NCBI GenBank assembly: GCA_965243175.1
Contig: OZ251532.1
Coordinates: 1,612,001-1,676,000, forward strand
Reading direction: 5' to 3'
DNA from: VXYL01 sp965243175
GTDB taxonomy: Bacteria; Pseudomonadota; Gammaproteobacteria; Pseudomonadales; Azotimanducaceae
Length of the DNA: 64,000 bases
Shown here: in pieces, positions 23,871-32,174 of the stretch
How the letters are laid out: each line of letters opens with the position of its first letter
How positions within the stretch are numbered: position 1 is the stretch's first letter
Notes under the pieces: model-generated
What the model was told of the DNA's origin: nothing
Seen by the model: only the letters and a program-made list of their open reading frames with translations
Database searches by the model: none
Translations under genes and position numbers: made by a program

Positions 23871-26516
23871 ATGCCCGAACTCGCCGAAGACTGGGAGGCG
23901 GAACAGCAGGAGTGGCTGGAGGCGCTTGCCGGCGTCCTTCAGGAACGCGGCGGCGAGCAGGCGAAATCGCTGCTCGCGCGGTTGCAGCACGAACTCTCGC
24001 AGAACGGCATCGTGCTGACGGACGCCGCGCTCAACACGCCCTACAAGAACACTATCTCGCTGGCCAGCCAGCCGCCCTATCCCGGCGACATCGAGGTCGA
24101 ATCCCGCATCGAGGACGTGCTGCGCTGGAACGCGGCGGCGATGGTGCTGCAAGCGTACGACAGCGGTTCGGGCGTTGGCGGCCACATCGCGACCTACCTT
24201 TCCGCATCGACGATGATGGAAGTGGGGCTGAACCACGTCTTCCGCGCCCGCAGCGAATCCTACGGCGGCGATCAAGTCCACTTCCAAGCCCACACCGCGC
24301 CTGGCGTCTACGCCCGCGCCTACCTGGAAGGCAGGCTGACCGAAACCGAGCTGAAGAACTTTCGCCGCGAACTCGGCGAGGGCGGCGGATTGCCGTCCTA
24401 TCCGCATCCGCGCCGAATGCCTTGGTTCTGGCAAATGCCCTGCGCCAGCATGGGGCTGTCGACGCCGAGCGCGATCTACCAAGCGCGCTTCGCGAAGTAT
24501 CTGGAACATCGCGGCCTCAAGCCGAAGAACGGCGGCAAGATCTGGGCGTTCATCGGCGATGGCGAATCCGACGAACCGGAAGTGCTCGGCACCATCAACA
24601 TCGCCGCCCGCGAGCAGCTGGACAACGTCGTCCTGGTGGTGAACTGCAACCTGCAACGCCTCGACGGCCCGGTGCGCGGCAACGGCAAGATCATCCAGGA
24701 ACTCGAACGGGCCTTTCGCGGCGCGGACTGGCACGTCGTCAAAGTCATTTGGGGCAGTGGCTGGGACGTGCTGCTCGAACGCGACGTGGACGGCATTCTG
24801 CAAGCGCGCATGGAACAGGCCGTGGACGGCGACTACCAGATGTACACGGTGTCTTCCGGGGACGCGGTGCGCGAACACTGGGTCGAAAACAACGAAGCGC
24901 TGAAGGATCTGATGAGCGCTTTGACGGACGAGGAAATCCGCTCGATCAAACGCGGCGGACACGATCACAAGAAGATCTACGCGGCGTTCAAGGAAGCCGA
25001 AGGGGTTTCTGGAAAGCCATGCGTCCTGTTGCTGAAAACGGTGAAGGGCTACGGCCTGGGGCCAGCCGTGGAAGGCCGCAACACGGTGCATCAGAAGAAG
25101 TACCTGAAGCCGGAAGAGCGGCGCGAGTTGGCGCAGCGGCTGCGCATTCCGCTCGCCGAGGACGCGGTCGATCGCGCGGAATTCTATCGCCCGGCGGAGG
25201 ACTGCGACGAAATGCGCTATCTCCGGGAACGAAGAGCAGCGCTCGGCGGCCCGATTCCATCCCGCGAAGCGCAATGCCCGGCGCTCTCCCCCCCGCCCCT
25301 CGACTTCTTCCAGGACATGCTCGACGGTTCCAACAGCCGCGCCGTTTCCACCACGATGGCGATGGTGCGATTGCTGCAGAAGCTGCTTCGCGACAAGGCG
25401 CTTGGCCGCTACGTCGTGCCCATCGTGCCCGACGAAGCGCGCACCTTCGGCATGGACGGGCTGTTCCCCCAGGCCGGCATCTACTCGCCGGCTGGCCAGC
25501 ACTACAAGCCGGTGGACGCCGGCACCATCGCGCCGTACCGCGAAGCCGAAGACGGCCAGATTCTGCAGGAAGGCATCTGCGAAACCGGCGCCATCGCGTC
25601 GTTCCTGGCGGCCGGAACGGCCTACGCCAACTACGGCCTGCCGATGGTGCCGTTCTACATCTTCTACTCCATCTTCGGCTTCCAGCGCGTCGGCGACATG
25701 ATCTGGGCGTGCGGCGACATGCTCTGCAAGGGCTTCCTGCTCGGCGGCACGTCCGGCCGCACGACGCTGAACGGCGAAGGCGTACAGCATCAGGACGGCC
25801 ACTCCCACGTCGTCGCCGCCACCGTGCCCAACCTCGTGAGCTACGACCCGGCATTCGCCTTCGAGATCGCGGTGATCGTGCGCGACGGCATCCGCCGCAT
25901 GTACCAGGAACGCGAAGACGTTTTCTACTACCTCACCCTCACCAACCAGAACTACCCGATGCCGCCAATGCCGGAAGACGCCCCGGAGGGCATCGTGCGC
26001 GGCATGTACGCGCTTTCGCGCAAGCCGAACGCCACCGTCAACCTGCTCGGCAGCGGCGCCATCATGACGGAAGTGCTGGCAGCCGCCGAAGCGTTGACAG
26101 GCATGGGCGAGCGGGTGAACGTGTGGAGCGTCACCAGCTACACCGAACTCGCCCGCCAAGGCGCGGCCGCGGAAAGAGCGCAGATGCTGGCCGCGGGCGG
26201 AAGCGACGAACGCCCCTACGTGGAAACGCTGCTGGCGAACGAAGAGGGCATCTTCGTCGCGGCCTCGGACTACATGAAGGCGCTCCCCCTAGGCATCGCC
26301 CGCTGGCTCCCAGGCCCTTGCACCGTCCTCGGCACCGACGGCTACGGCCTCTCCGAATCCCGCGACGCGTTGCGGGACCATTTCGAGGTCTCCCAAGGCT
26401 GGATCGTCTTCGCCACCCTCTCGACGTTGGCCCAGGCGAACCGAAGACCAGTGACCGATGCGTTGGAGTACGCCGACCAGGCCGGGTTGGACTTGGAGAA
26501 GCAGATGGCGTCTTGA
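23871..26516 (+). CDS. aceE: Pyruvate dehydrogenase E1 component, homodimeric AceE type
   Basis: 881 aa, matching the 885-890 aa of the family. The thiamine-diphosphate/Mg motif starts at G229-D230-G231-E232 (FIGDGESDEPEVLG) and closes at VVNCNLQRLDGPV; HRHH-type residues for substrate handling include GGHIATYLSAS and the VQHQDGHSH loop in the C-terminal half. Transketolase-like domains follow in order. It decarboxylates pyruvate (or a related 2-oxo acid) and passes the acyl group to a lipoyl E2. Normally aceF and lpd follow; here an opposite-strand gene follows instead, so E2/E3 must be encoded elsewhere or the substrate differs. It is probably in a transcription unit with the PhyH gene. Confidence 0.95.
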   Translation: MPELAEDWEAEQQEWLEALAGVLQERGGEQAKSLLARLQHELSQNGIVLTDAALNTPYKNTISLASQPPYPGDIEVESRIEDVLRWNAAAMVLQAYDSGSGVGGHIATYLSASTMMEVGLNHVFRARSESYGGDQVHFQAHTAPGVYARAYLEGRLTETELKNFRRELGEGGGLPSYPHPRRMPWFWQMPCASMGLSTPSAIYQARFAKYLEHRGLKPKNGGKIWAFIGDGESDEPEVLGTINIAAREQLDNVVLVVNCNLQRLDGPVRGNGKIIQELERAFRGADWHVVKVIWGSGWDVLLERDVDGILQARMEQAVDGDYQMYTVSSGDAVREHWVENNEALKDLMSALTDEEIRSIKRGGHDHKKIYAAFKEAEGVSGKPCVLLLKTVKGYGLGPAVEGRNTVHQKKYLKPEERRELAQRLRIPLAEDAVDRAEFYRPAEDCDEMRYLRERRAALGGPIPSREAQCPALSPPPLDFFQDMLDGSNSRAVSTTMAMVRLLQKLLRDKALGRYVVPIVPDEARTFGMDGLFPQAGIYSPAGQHYKPVDAGTIAPYREAEDGQILQEGICETGAIASFLAAGTAYANYGLPMVPFYIFYSIFGFQRVGDMIWACGDMLCKGFLLGGTSGRTTLNGEGVQHQDGHSHVVAATVPNLVSYDPAFAFEIAVIVRDGIRRMYQEREDVFYYLTLTNQNYPMPPMPEDAPEGIVRGMYALSRKPNATVNLLGSGAIMTEVLAAAEALTGMGERVNVWSVTSYTELARQGAAAERAQMLAAGGSDERPYVETLLANEEGIFVAASDYMKALPLGIARWLPGPCTVLGTDGYGLSESRDALRDHFEVSQGWIVFATLSTLAQANRRPVTDALEYADQAGLDLEKQMAS

Positions 26517-26569
26517 AGGCTTCGGCTTGAAGAGGTACGGGGCAGCACGGCAGGAAAGGCACCCATGTG

Positions 26570-26842
26570 CTAGCCATCCGTGGCGTCCCTCAACCATTCC
26601 CACAAGCCCCGTTTGGTATAGCCGGAGTAGCTTCCGCTCAGTCTGAACACGACGCCGCTGACTTCGCGCTGTTCACCCCTAACCCCCGCCGCGACCGCCA
26701 CATCCTCCGAGTCGTCGACGCCCCCAACGACGAGAATAAGCGTATCCGTTTGCCTGAAGACCCTAGCGTAATGCTCCTTCAAGCGCCCCTCTACCGCTGG
26801 TTCTGGACTGTCCAAAACCACAGCATATAGGCTCTGTGCCAT
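26570..26842 (-). CDS. Conserved hypothetical small protein
   Basis: 90 aa from ATG 26842, which has a clear ribosome-binding site (GGAGGACGCAGCC). Sequence MAQSLYAVVLDSPEP followed by LKEHYARVFRQTDTLILV, VAAGVRGEQREVSGVVFRL, and an ending YTKRGLWEWLRDATDG looks like a compact alpha/beta domain. I know similar small proteins of unknown function in proteobacteria but cannot name the family. It is convergent with aceE and divergent from the LLM gene. Confidence 0.7.
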   Translation of the reverse strand: MAQSLYAVVLDSPEPAVEGRLKEHYARVFRQTDTLILVVGGVDDSEDVAVAAGVRGEQREVSGVVFRLSGSYSGYTKRGLWEWLRDATDG

Positions 26843-26972
26843 GGCTGCGTCCTCCATCGGGTCAGCGCAGGAAATCGATGGGCACCCCGTCAGTAAAGGT
26901 AGGGCGCTGTTCGACATTTATAGCAGAGAAGACGCTATCGTAGGCGCGACGAACGTAGAAGAAGGTGCGGCC

Positions 26973-27929
26973 ATGCCCCTTTCCCTTGGTGTTCACATTG
27001 GGCAGCAGAATTTGCCGATGGGCGAGATGCGGGCGCTTTGGCGGCGTCTCGATGCGGCCGGGGTGGACTGGATTTCCGTTTGGGATCATCTCTACGAAGC
27101 GCCCTACCAAGGGGGTACGCAGCCGCACTTCGAGGCGCTGACGACGCTTGGGGCGTTGGCCGCGGAGACCAAGGGGGCGCGGATCGGCTGCCTGGTCTTC
27201 TACGTCGGCTACCGGAATCCGGCGTTGCTGGCGAAGGCGGCGGCGACGTTGGATCATCTCTCCGGCGGCAGGTTCGAGCTGGGTCTCGGCGCGGGCTGGC
27301 ACATCTGGGAGGCGACTGCCTACGGCTATCCGTTCCCGGACATCGGCACGCGGCTGGACATGCTGGACGAAGCCGCGGCGCTCATCCGCCGCCTGCTCGA
27401 CGACGAACGCACGACGTTCTCCGGCCGCCATTTCCAAACCGACGACGCGACTTGCTGGCCGAAGCCGCTGCAATCCCGCCTGCCGCTGTGGATCGGCGGC
27501 CGGGGAGAGAAGCGCACGCTGGAGATCGTCGCCCGGCGCGCCGACGGCTGGAACGCCGCCTACGCCAGCGCCGCCGAGTTCGGGCGCTTGAACGGCGTGC
27601 TCGACGACTGGTGCGCCGAGGACGGGCGCGACCCGGCCGCCATTGCGCGCGGCGTGAACGTCGCGTTCGGCATGGCCGTGGACGACGCCGGCGTGAAGCG
27701 CGAGCGCGCTCGGCTGGACGCGGAATGGGCAACGCAGGCGGAACGCGTCGCCGCCGGGGCGCTGATCTGCACGCCGAACGCGGCCCTCGACGCCGTCATG
27801 GCCTACGTGGAGAACGGCGCCGGCGCGGTCAACATCGCGCTGCGGGCGCCGTGGAACGAAGACGCGCTGGACGCCTACCTGGGCGAGGTCCTGCCAGCAC
27901 TGCGCAAGGCGACCGGGGAGACGTCCTGA
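26973..27929 (+). CDS. LLM-class flavin-dependent oxidoreductase (F420-type subfamily)
   Basis: 318 aa from ATG 26973 (GAAGAAGG upstream). Bacterial-luciferase-like TIM barrel: MPLSLGVHIGQQNL, GVDWISVWDHLYEAP, RIGCLVFYVGYRNPALLAKAA, LDHLSGGRFELGLGAGW, and PLWIGGRGEKRTLEIVAR. The LSGGRFELGLGAGW segment is typical of members annotated as F420-dependent, but F420 versus FMN use cannot be settled here. The last 55 bp overlap the convergent PKD-domain lipoprotein gene. Substrate unknown. Confidence 0.88.
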   Translation: MPLSLGVHIGQQNLPMGEMRALWRRLDAAGVDWISVWDHLYEAPYQGGTQPHFEALTTLGALAAETKGARIGCLVFYVGYRNPALLAKAAATLDHLSGGRFELGLGAGWHIWEATAYGYPFPDIGTRLDMLDEAAALIRRLLDDERTTFSGRHFQTDDATCWPKPLQSRLPLWIGGRGEKRTLEIVARRADGWNAAYASAAEFGRLNGVLDDWCAEDGRDPAAIARGVNVAFGMAVDDAGVKRERARLDAEWATQAERVAAGALICTPNAALDAVMAYVENGAGAVNIALRAPWNEDALDAYLGEVLPALRKATGETS

Positions 27930-29887
27930 GCGGCAAGCCCTTTCAAGAGCCGTTCGCGAAACGCCACGGGAACGCCGTCCAAGCGGATGCAGCCGAGATA
28001 GCTCGCCGGGCCTTCGGTTGCGCTGCCGGCAGGCACCGTGCTCAAGCCGCTGTCCAGCCGCATCGAGCGAGGCGTGCCCATTTCGCCCTCTCCCGCCGAG
28101 GGTTCCGGCCATGCCGAAGCGGATGGCGGCGCTCTCGAACTGAAGTCTTCGCCGCCGGCAAGCTGCACGTTGCTCGCCCACGAATCGCCAACGCGCATAG
28201 GAAGCGGTGCCGGTCGGTTGCTCACGTAGCCCACCATCGCGTTCACGTCGCCGGGATACATGGCCTCCAGCACGAAGCGCGTTCGGTCGATGACCAGCGG
28301 ATCCGCGATGCGACCCCGCTGTCCCCAGGCCACGGTGAGCGGTGTGCCGCCCTCCGTCGGGTTGTCGGTGATGCCGGTGTCCTGCTCCTGGCCGAAGTGG
28401 TAGCTCATCAGGGCGGCCGTGTGCAGGTCGGCCAAGTCCTCGTACTGCGTGAGGTAGCTGTAGTAGTCCACCGCGCCGTCGTTCGCGAAATCGTCCACGA
28501 TGTCTTCCGCCTGCAAGGCGGCCTGTTCTTCCGTCGCCGCCGTATCCGTGAACGACACTTGCGCCAAATCCAGCATTCGTTGAGACGTGAGCGGATGCGC
28601 GGCTCGCAAGCGGCTGGACGGCCACTGCCGCCACGCGTTTTCGTCGCTGCCGAGCATCGCTTCCCAGGGCGTCGCCGCCGGGTCGACATCGGCGATGCGC
28701 GAGACGTGCATGAAGTCCGAGGCGTGGGAGAGTTCGTGGAACAGCAGGAAGCCGAGATAGACCGCCGCGTCCTCGGCCACCCGGGCACCGGTCTCGTCCC
28801 GCCGGATGCCGAAGCGCTGGTTGTTGCGGACGAAACGCCACGGCAGCCGTAGTTGAAGCTTGCGGCGGAACGCCAGGCGATAGTCCGGCTCCCGCGAGAC
28901 GACGGCGAACTGCTCGGCGGTGCGCCAGAAGAAATCGGCATCGAGGTAGATGGCGCCCGTCGAAGGACGATAGTGCGCTGGCCGAATGTCGGTGGCGATG
29001 ACGATTCCGGTGAGCGAACGGGCGAGCAGGCGGGCATCCGCCGGCAGCAGTTCCAGGAGCGCCCGCAAGTTGTCGCCCATCCAGCGGTGCGACACCAGCA
29101 CCCGCGACATCACGTCGTCCACCGTCGGCTCGTTGAACTCCGCGCCGAGAAACGGCAGCACCGCCATCGAGCACGGCGTCGGCCCGCCCGAATAGGAGTA
29201 GAGGCAGCGGTCCAAGGCGTTCGCATAGGCGCCGTTGGCGACGTAGGGCACGGCGTAGTCGATGTCGCTCTGCGCCGGATCGCGCACGTTCACCTCGAAG
29301 ACCACCTCGCCGCTGCCGCCTAGATCGTCCGTGACGGTGAGCCGTGCCGCGTAGAGGCCCGGCTCGGTGAAGGTCGGCGTCGCCGCTTCGCCCTCGGCGC
29401 TCTCGGTGCCGAAGTCCCAAGCGTAGCGTTCGATTTCCCCGTCGGGGTCGGACGAACCCGAGCCGTCGAAGGAAACCGTCAAGGGTGCGACGCCACCTGC
29501 CGGATCGGCGACGATCCGCGCGATCGGGTTGGCGTTCACAAGCACGTTCTGGTTCGCCACCGCGATGGCGTCGTCGTCATCCGTGACGGTCAGGCGCACG
29601 GTGTAGGCGCCCCTCTGCTCGAAGGTGTGGCGCACGGTGCGCCCACTCGCGGTGGCGTCGTCGCCGAAGTCCCACTCGTAGCCGACGATGGCGCCGTCCG
29701 GGTCCTGAGAGCGGGAAGCGTCGAACTCGACTTCGAGCGGCGCCGGGCCGCCCTCGGGCGTCGCGGAGAAAGCCGCGATGGGCGCCTGATTCGGCGGCGG
29801 ACTGCTGCTGCCGCCTCCGCCGCAAGACGCGAGCAGCAGCCCCGAACCGCCGACGAGAGCGCACGAGAGCGCACATCGCCGGATCAT
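27875..29887 (-). CDS. PKD-domain lipoprotein with HExxH metallopeptidase-like site
   Basis: 670 aa. Signal peptide ends in the lipobox LLASC (Cys near residue 22), followed by a Gly/Ser/Pro linker. Two PKD domains follow (about residues 36-118 and 119-203), each with the landmark WDFG (GYEWDFGDD, YAWDFGTES). The C-terminal two thirds form a separate domain containing H384-E-L-S-H388 within LLFHELSHASDFMH, a zincin-type HExxH, and LHTAALMSYHFGQEQ further on. A surface zinc metallopeptidase or related hydrolase is likely; the family is not recognised. Its 3' end overlaps the convergent LLM gene by 55 bp. Confidence 0.78.
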   Translation of the reverse strand: MIRRCALSCALVGGSGLLLASCGGGGSSSPPPNQAPIAAFSATPEGGPAPLEVEFDASRSQDPDGAIVGYEWDFGDDATASGRTVRHTFEQRGAYTVRLTVTDDDDAIAVANQNVLVNANPIARIVADPAGGVAPLTVSFDGSGSSDPDGEIERYAWDFGTESAEGEAATPTFTEPGLYAARLTVTDDLGGSGEVVFEVNVRDPAQSDIDYAVPYVANGAYANALDRCLYSYSGGPTPCSMAVLPFLGAEFNEPTVDDVMSRVLVSHRWMGDNLRALLELLPADARLLARSLTGIVIATDIRPAHYRPSTGAIYLDADFFWRTAEQFAVVSREPDYRLAFRRKLQLRLPWRFVRNNQRFGIRRDETGARVAEDAAVYLGFLLFHELSHASDFMHVSRIADVDPAATPWEAMLGSDENAWRQWPSSRLRAAHPLTSQRMLDLAQVSFTDTAATEEQAALQAEDIVDDFANDGAVDYYSYLTQYEDLADLHTAALMSYHFGQEQDTGITDNPTEGGTPLTVAWGQRGRIADPLVIDRTRFVLEAMYPGDVNAMVGYVSNRPAPLPMRVGDSWASNVQLAGGEDFSSRAPPSASAWPEPSAGEGEMGTPRSMRLDSGLSTVPAGSATEGPASYLGCIRLDGVPVAFRERLLKGLAAQDVSPVALRSAGRTSPR

Positions 29888-29957
29888 GGCGCGTTCGTCA
29901 TCGCTTGCGTGGAAGTGTCGGCAGCGGCCAACGGCGCGAGCTGCGTGGGCGGGTGCC

Positions 29958-30410
29958 TTAGGGTACGGAGCGGGAGGTCTGCGGAGAGGTCTGGGAAGGG
30001 CGGAGCGACGGCAGAAGTCGGGAAGAGCGAGGGGCTTGCCTCTCGGAAGGCGCCCGGCGACCGCGTTCGCACTGGGCGTTGGCCTTCATCCGACAACTGT
30101 ACTCGGAGAGCACGGGGATCATGGCGAAGCCGGCGCAGAGCAGCCCGAAAGCATCGATGACCTCCACCGGCTGCCAGTACCAGTCCGGCTGCAAAGTGGG
30201 CACCAAGGCAAAGAAATTCCAGAAGAAATAGAACATCGACCCAGCGGCGAAGAGGGCCAGGACGCGCACCATCCAAACGCTGAGCCAATGCTTGAAGGCG
30301 ATGGCCGCCAAGGCTGCGCCGACGATGAACATGACTGCGGCACCCCCCTCGCGCACGGCGAGCGCTAGCACGAGCAGGACAACGGCGATGGTCGCGTTCA
30401 CGAATTGCAT
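29958..30410 (-). CDS. Small multi-spanning membrane protein, unrecognised
   Basis: 150 aa from ATG 30410 with an AGGAGGG ribosome-binding site at long spacing. Three to four hydrophobic helices occupy residues 4-100 (ATIAVVLLVLALAV; AAVMFIVGAALAAIAF; VLALFAAGSMFYFFWNFFAL; VIDAFGLLCAGFAMIPVL). The remaining 45 residues are basic, low-complexity sequence overlapping a hairpin repeat, so the original protein may have ended earlier. It is followed after 70 bp by the PKD lipoprotein gene on the same strand. Confidence 0.65.
   Translation of the reverse strand: MQFVNATIAVVLLVLALAVREGGAAVMFIVGAALAAIAFKHWLSVWMVRVLALFAAGSMFYFFWNFFALVPTLQPDWYWQPVEVIDAFGLLCAGFAMIPVLSEYSCRMKANAQCERGRRAPSERQAPRSSRLLPSLRPSQTSPQTSRSVP
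30028..30045. repeat. Single hairpin related to the 13.7-kb array
   Basis: cgaggggcttgcctctcg forms an 8-bp stem with one wobble pair; in sequence it is a decayed form of the gcgaggggcctgcccctcgc hairpin at 13.7 kb. It lies inside the 3' end of the small membrane-protein gene. Confidence 0.6.
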
Positions 30411-30746
30411 GGCTAGGCGGCCCTCCTACGCTTGACCTCTCATGCGACGCCCCGGCAGCCCGCCAAGGCGCCGGACGTGCAGTGCGCGTCGGCCGACCCG
30501 CGCCGTTCGCTCGGCGCTGTCCTCGTCGATTTCATGGTCCGCCCACGCTTCGCTGTTACCTTAGGTGACGATTGGATTACAAATATACCCTCTCGCAGCC
30601 GTTGTCTAGCATTTTCGACACGATTTCCACACCCGAAGACACGAAGAAGGCGGGCCCAGCCCCTGCGGCAAGCGGCGCAGCGAACGCCCGCAACGCCGTA
30701 CCATTGCCCGTCGAGCAAGCAGGCACTAGGCCGAGAGGAGGACCAG
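30411..30746. other. 336-bp intergenic region between divergent genes
   Basis: No convincing coding sequence. It must hold promoters for the leftward membrane-protein gene and the rightward crotonase gene. The stretch 30565-30640 (around gattggattacaaatatacc and ttgtctagcattttcgac) is clearly AT-richer than the surroundings and is the likeliest promoter area, but no confident -35/-10 pair can be named. Confidence 0.5.
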
Positions 30747-31517
30747 ATGGCAGTGCAGACGGAGAAACACGGCGACCTGCTGGTGATCAGCATCGACCGC
30801 CCGACGGTGCGCAACGCCGTGGACTACGAGACCGCCACCGGCTTGGCGGAAGCGTTCCGCGCTTTCGACGCGGACAAGCAGCGCCTCGCGGCGGTGCTCA
30901 CCGGCACCGGCGGCCACTTCTGCGCCGGTGCGGATCTGAAGGCCGTCGCGGCCGGACGCGGCAACCGCGTGACGTTGGAAGGCGACGGCCCCCTCGGCCC
31001 CACCCGCATGGTGCTCTCGAAGCCGGTGATCGCCGCGGTCGAGGGCTACGCCGTGGCTGGCGGCCTGGAGTTGGCGCTGTGGTGCGACATGCGCGTCGCG
31101 GCCCGTTCCGCGGTCTTCGGCGTCTATTGCCGGCGCTGGGGCGTTCCTCTGGTGGACGGCGGCACCGTGCGCCTGCCACGGCTGATCGGCCAAAGCCACG
31201 CCATGGACATGATCCTCACCGGACGCGGCGTCGACGGCGAAGAAGCGCTGCGCATGGGCCTGGCCAACCGCCTCGCCGAAGACGGCGAAGCCCTGCACGG
31301 CGCCGTCGAGATCGCCGAGCAACTCGCCCGCTTCCCCCAGCGCTGCCTGCGCAGCGACCGCCGCTCCGTCCTCATGCAATGGGGCAAGCCCATGCACGAA
31401 GCCCTGCAACAGGAGACGCTCCTCGGCCGCGAAGTCATCAAGTCCGGCGAAACCGTCCACGGCGCCAGCCGATTCATCGACGGCGCGGGGCGGCACGGGG
31501 ACTTCAAGGACATCTGA
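30747..31517 (+). CDS. Crotonase (enoyl-CoA hydratase/isomerase superfamily) lacking the second catalytic Glu
   Basis: 256 aa; ATG 30747 follows AGAGGAGGACCAG. Crotonase fold: oxyanion-hole segment HFCAGADLKAVAAG and AVEGYAVAGGLELALWCDMRV with Glu108 at the position of Glu144 of rat hydratase. The position of Glu164 is replaced by Cys128 (FGVYCRRWGVPLVDGG where hydratases have FGQPE). The residue change argues against an ordinary hydratase; isomerase, hydrolase or another CoA reaction is possible. Many proteobacterial homologues share the CRRWGVP variant. The gene stands alone. Confidence 0.88.
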   Translation: MAVQTEKHGDLLVISIDRPTVRNAVDYETATGLAEAFRAFDADKQRLAAVLTGTGGHFCAGADLKAVAAGRGNRVTLEGDGPLGPTRMVLSKPVIAAVEGYAVAGGLELALWCDMRVAARSAVFGVYCRRWGVPLVDGGTVRLPRLIGQSHAMDMILTGRGVDGEEALRMGLANRLAEDGEALHGAVEIAEQLARFPQRCLRSDRRSVLMQWGKPMHEALQQETLLGREVIKSGETVHGASRFIDGAGRHGDFKDI

Positions 31518-31573
31518 GGGGCGGTGGATGAGCGTCATCCCCATGCGCCGCGGGCCTGCCGAACGTGAGTTAG

Positions 31574-31644
31574 GTCAGCCGACCATGCCGAATTAACGTG
31601 AATTCCGTCAGCCGACTGTACCGAATTAACGTTAATTCAGTCAG
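31574..31644. repeat. 33-bp tandem repeat carrying AT-rich palindromes
   Basis: Copies at 31574-31606 and 31607-31639, with gtcag of a third at 31640. Each contains a palindrome: gaattaacgtgaattc (31590-31605, imperfect) and gaattaacgttaattc (31623-31638, perfect 16 bp). The repeats lie just past the stop of the frameshifted nuclease gene and after the crotonase gene. Their base composition contrasts strongly with the flanks. Protein-binding site or bidirectional terminator are both possible. Confidence 0.85.
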
Positions 31645-31668
31645 AAAGGCGGTCCGCGGCTTGCCTGC

Positions 31669-32174
31669 TCAGGACGTGCGCTCCATCGGAAAGTCCACGA
31701 AGTGCTGGTTCCACGCCCTCTCCGTGAAGACCAAGACATCCTCGGCGACTGCTCTCTTCCAAGCGCTCGGACGCCCAGACGGCAGCTTGCGCCGGAGCGC
31801 TTCGGCACGATGCAGGAGCATCGCGTCGTCAAGGGCTTGGCAGGCGATGACGACGAGATAGACGATCGGCTTGTCTACCTGTTCGCACGCCCATTGGTAG
31901 ATGAAGGAGTCTCTGAATTCGCTACGAAGTCGCCGTCCTTTCTCTCCGCCTTCAGTTCTTCGAGATACCTCTGCGCTTCCTTTCGCCCCGATGCGCCGCG
32001 AGCATCCAAGTCCTTCAGTTCCACGACGTAGACCTTGTCCGGCAGCTCGATGATCCAGTCCACGGCCTTCATGCAGTGCGACAGGCGGTGCGTCTTCGGG
32101 TCGTCGAACTTCCTTCCCCGCGCTGATTCCGGCAAGCTGACTTGCAGCTCGCCTTCTTGAAGCGTTGCACTCAT
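31669..32174 (-). pseudogene. PD-(D/E)xK-like nuclease candidate, frameshifted, partner of the AAA ATPase
   Basis: Begins at ATG 32174, overlapping the ATPase stop as ATGA. Residues 1-82 read in frame and include D39-x12-E52-L-K54 (AVDWIIELPDKVYVVELKD), a good PD-(D/E)xK nuclease signature. Near 31930 the natural sequence moves to another frame: after AERKDGD it continues LRSEFRDSFIYQWACEQ and VYLVVIACQALDDAMLLHR, ending FVDFPMERTS at the stop 31669. The total (506 bases) is one short of a codon multiple, so a single-base deletion is implied. Without it the protein would be about 168 aa. In the given sequence the first frame instead ends at 31875 as a 99-residue product. Nuclease role is inferred from motif only. 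Confidence 0.7.

Noticed and set aside
23127..26159. Open frame of 1,010 codons on the minus strand opposite aceE
   Set aside because: Composition is Arg/His/Ala/Val-rich antisense of a conserved gene with no domain of its own; typical of G+C-rich DNA where stop codons are rare.
26841..26972. Upstream extension of the first LLM enzyme to 26841
   Set aside because: The added residues show no homology, and ATG 26973 with GAAGAAGG upstream matches the family start.
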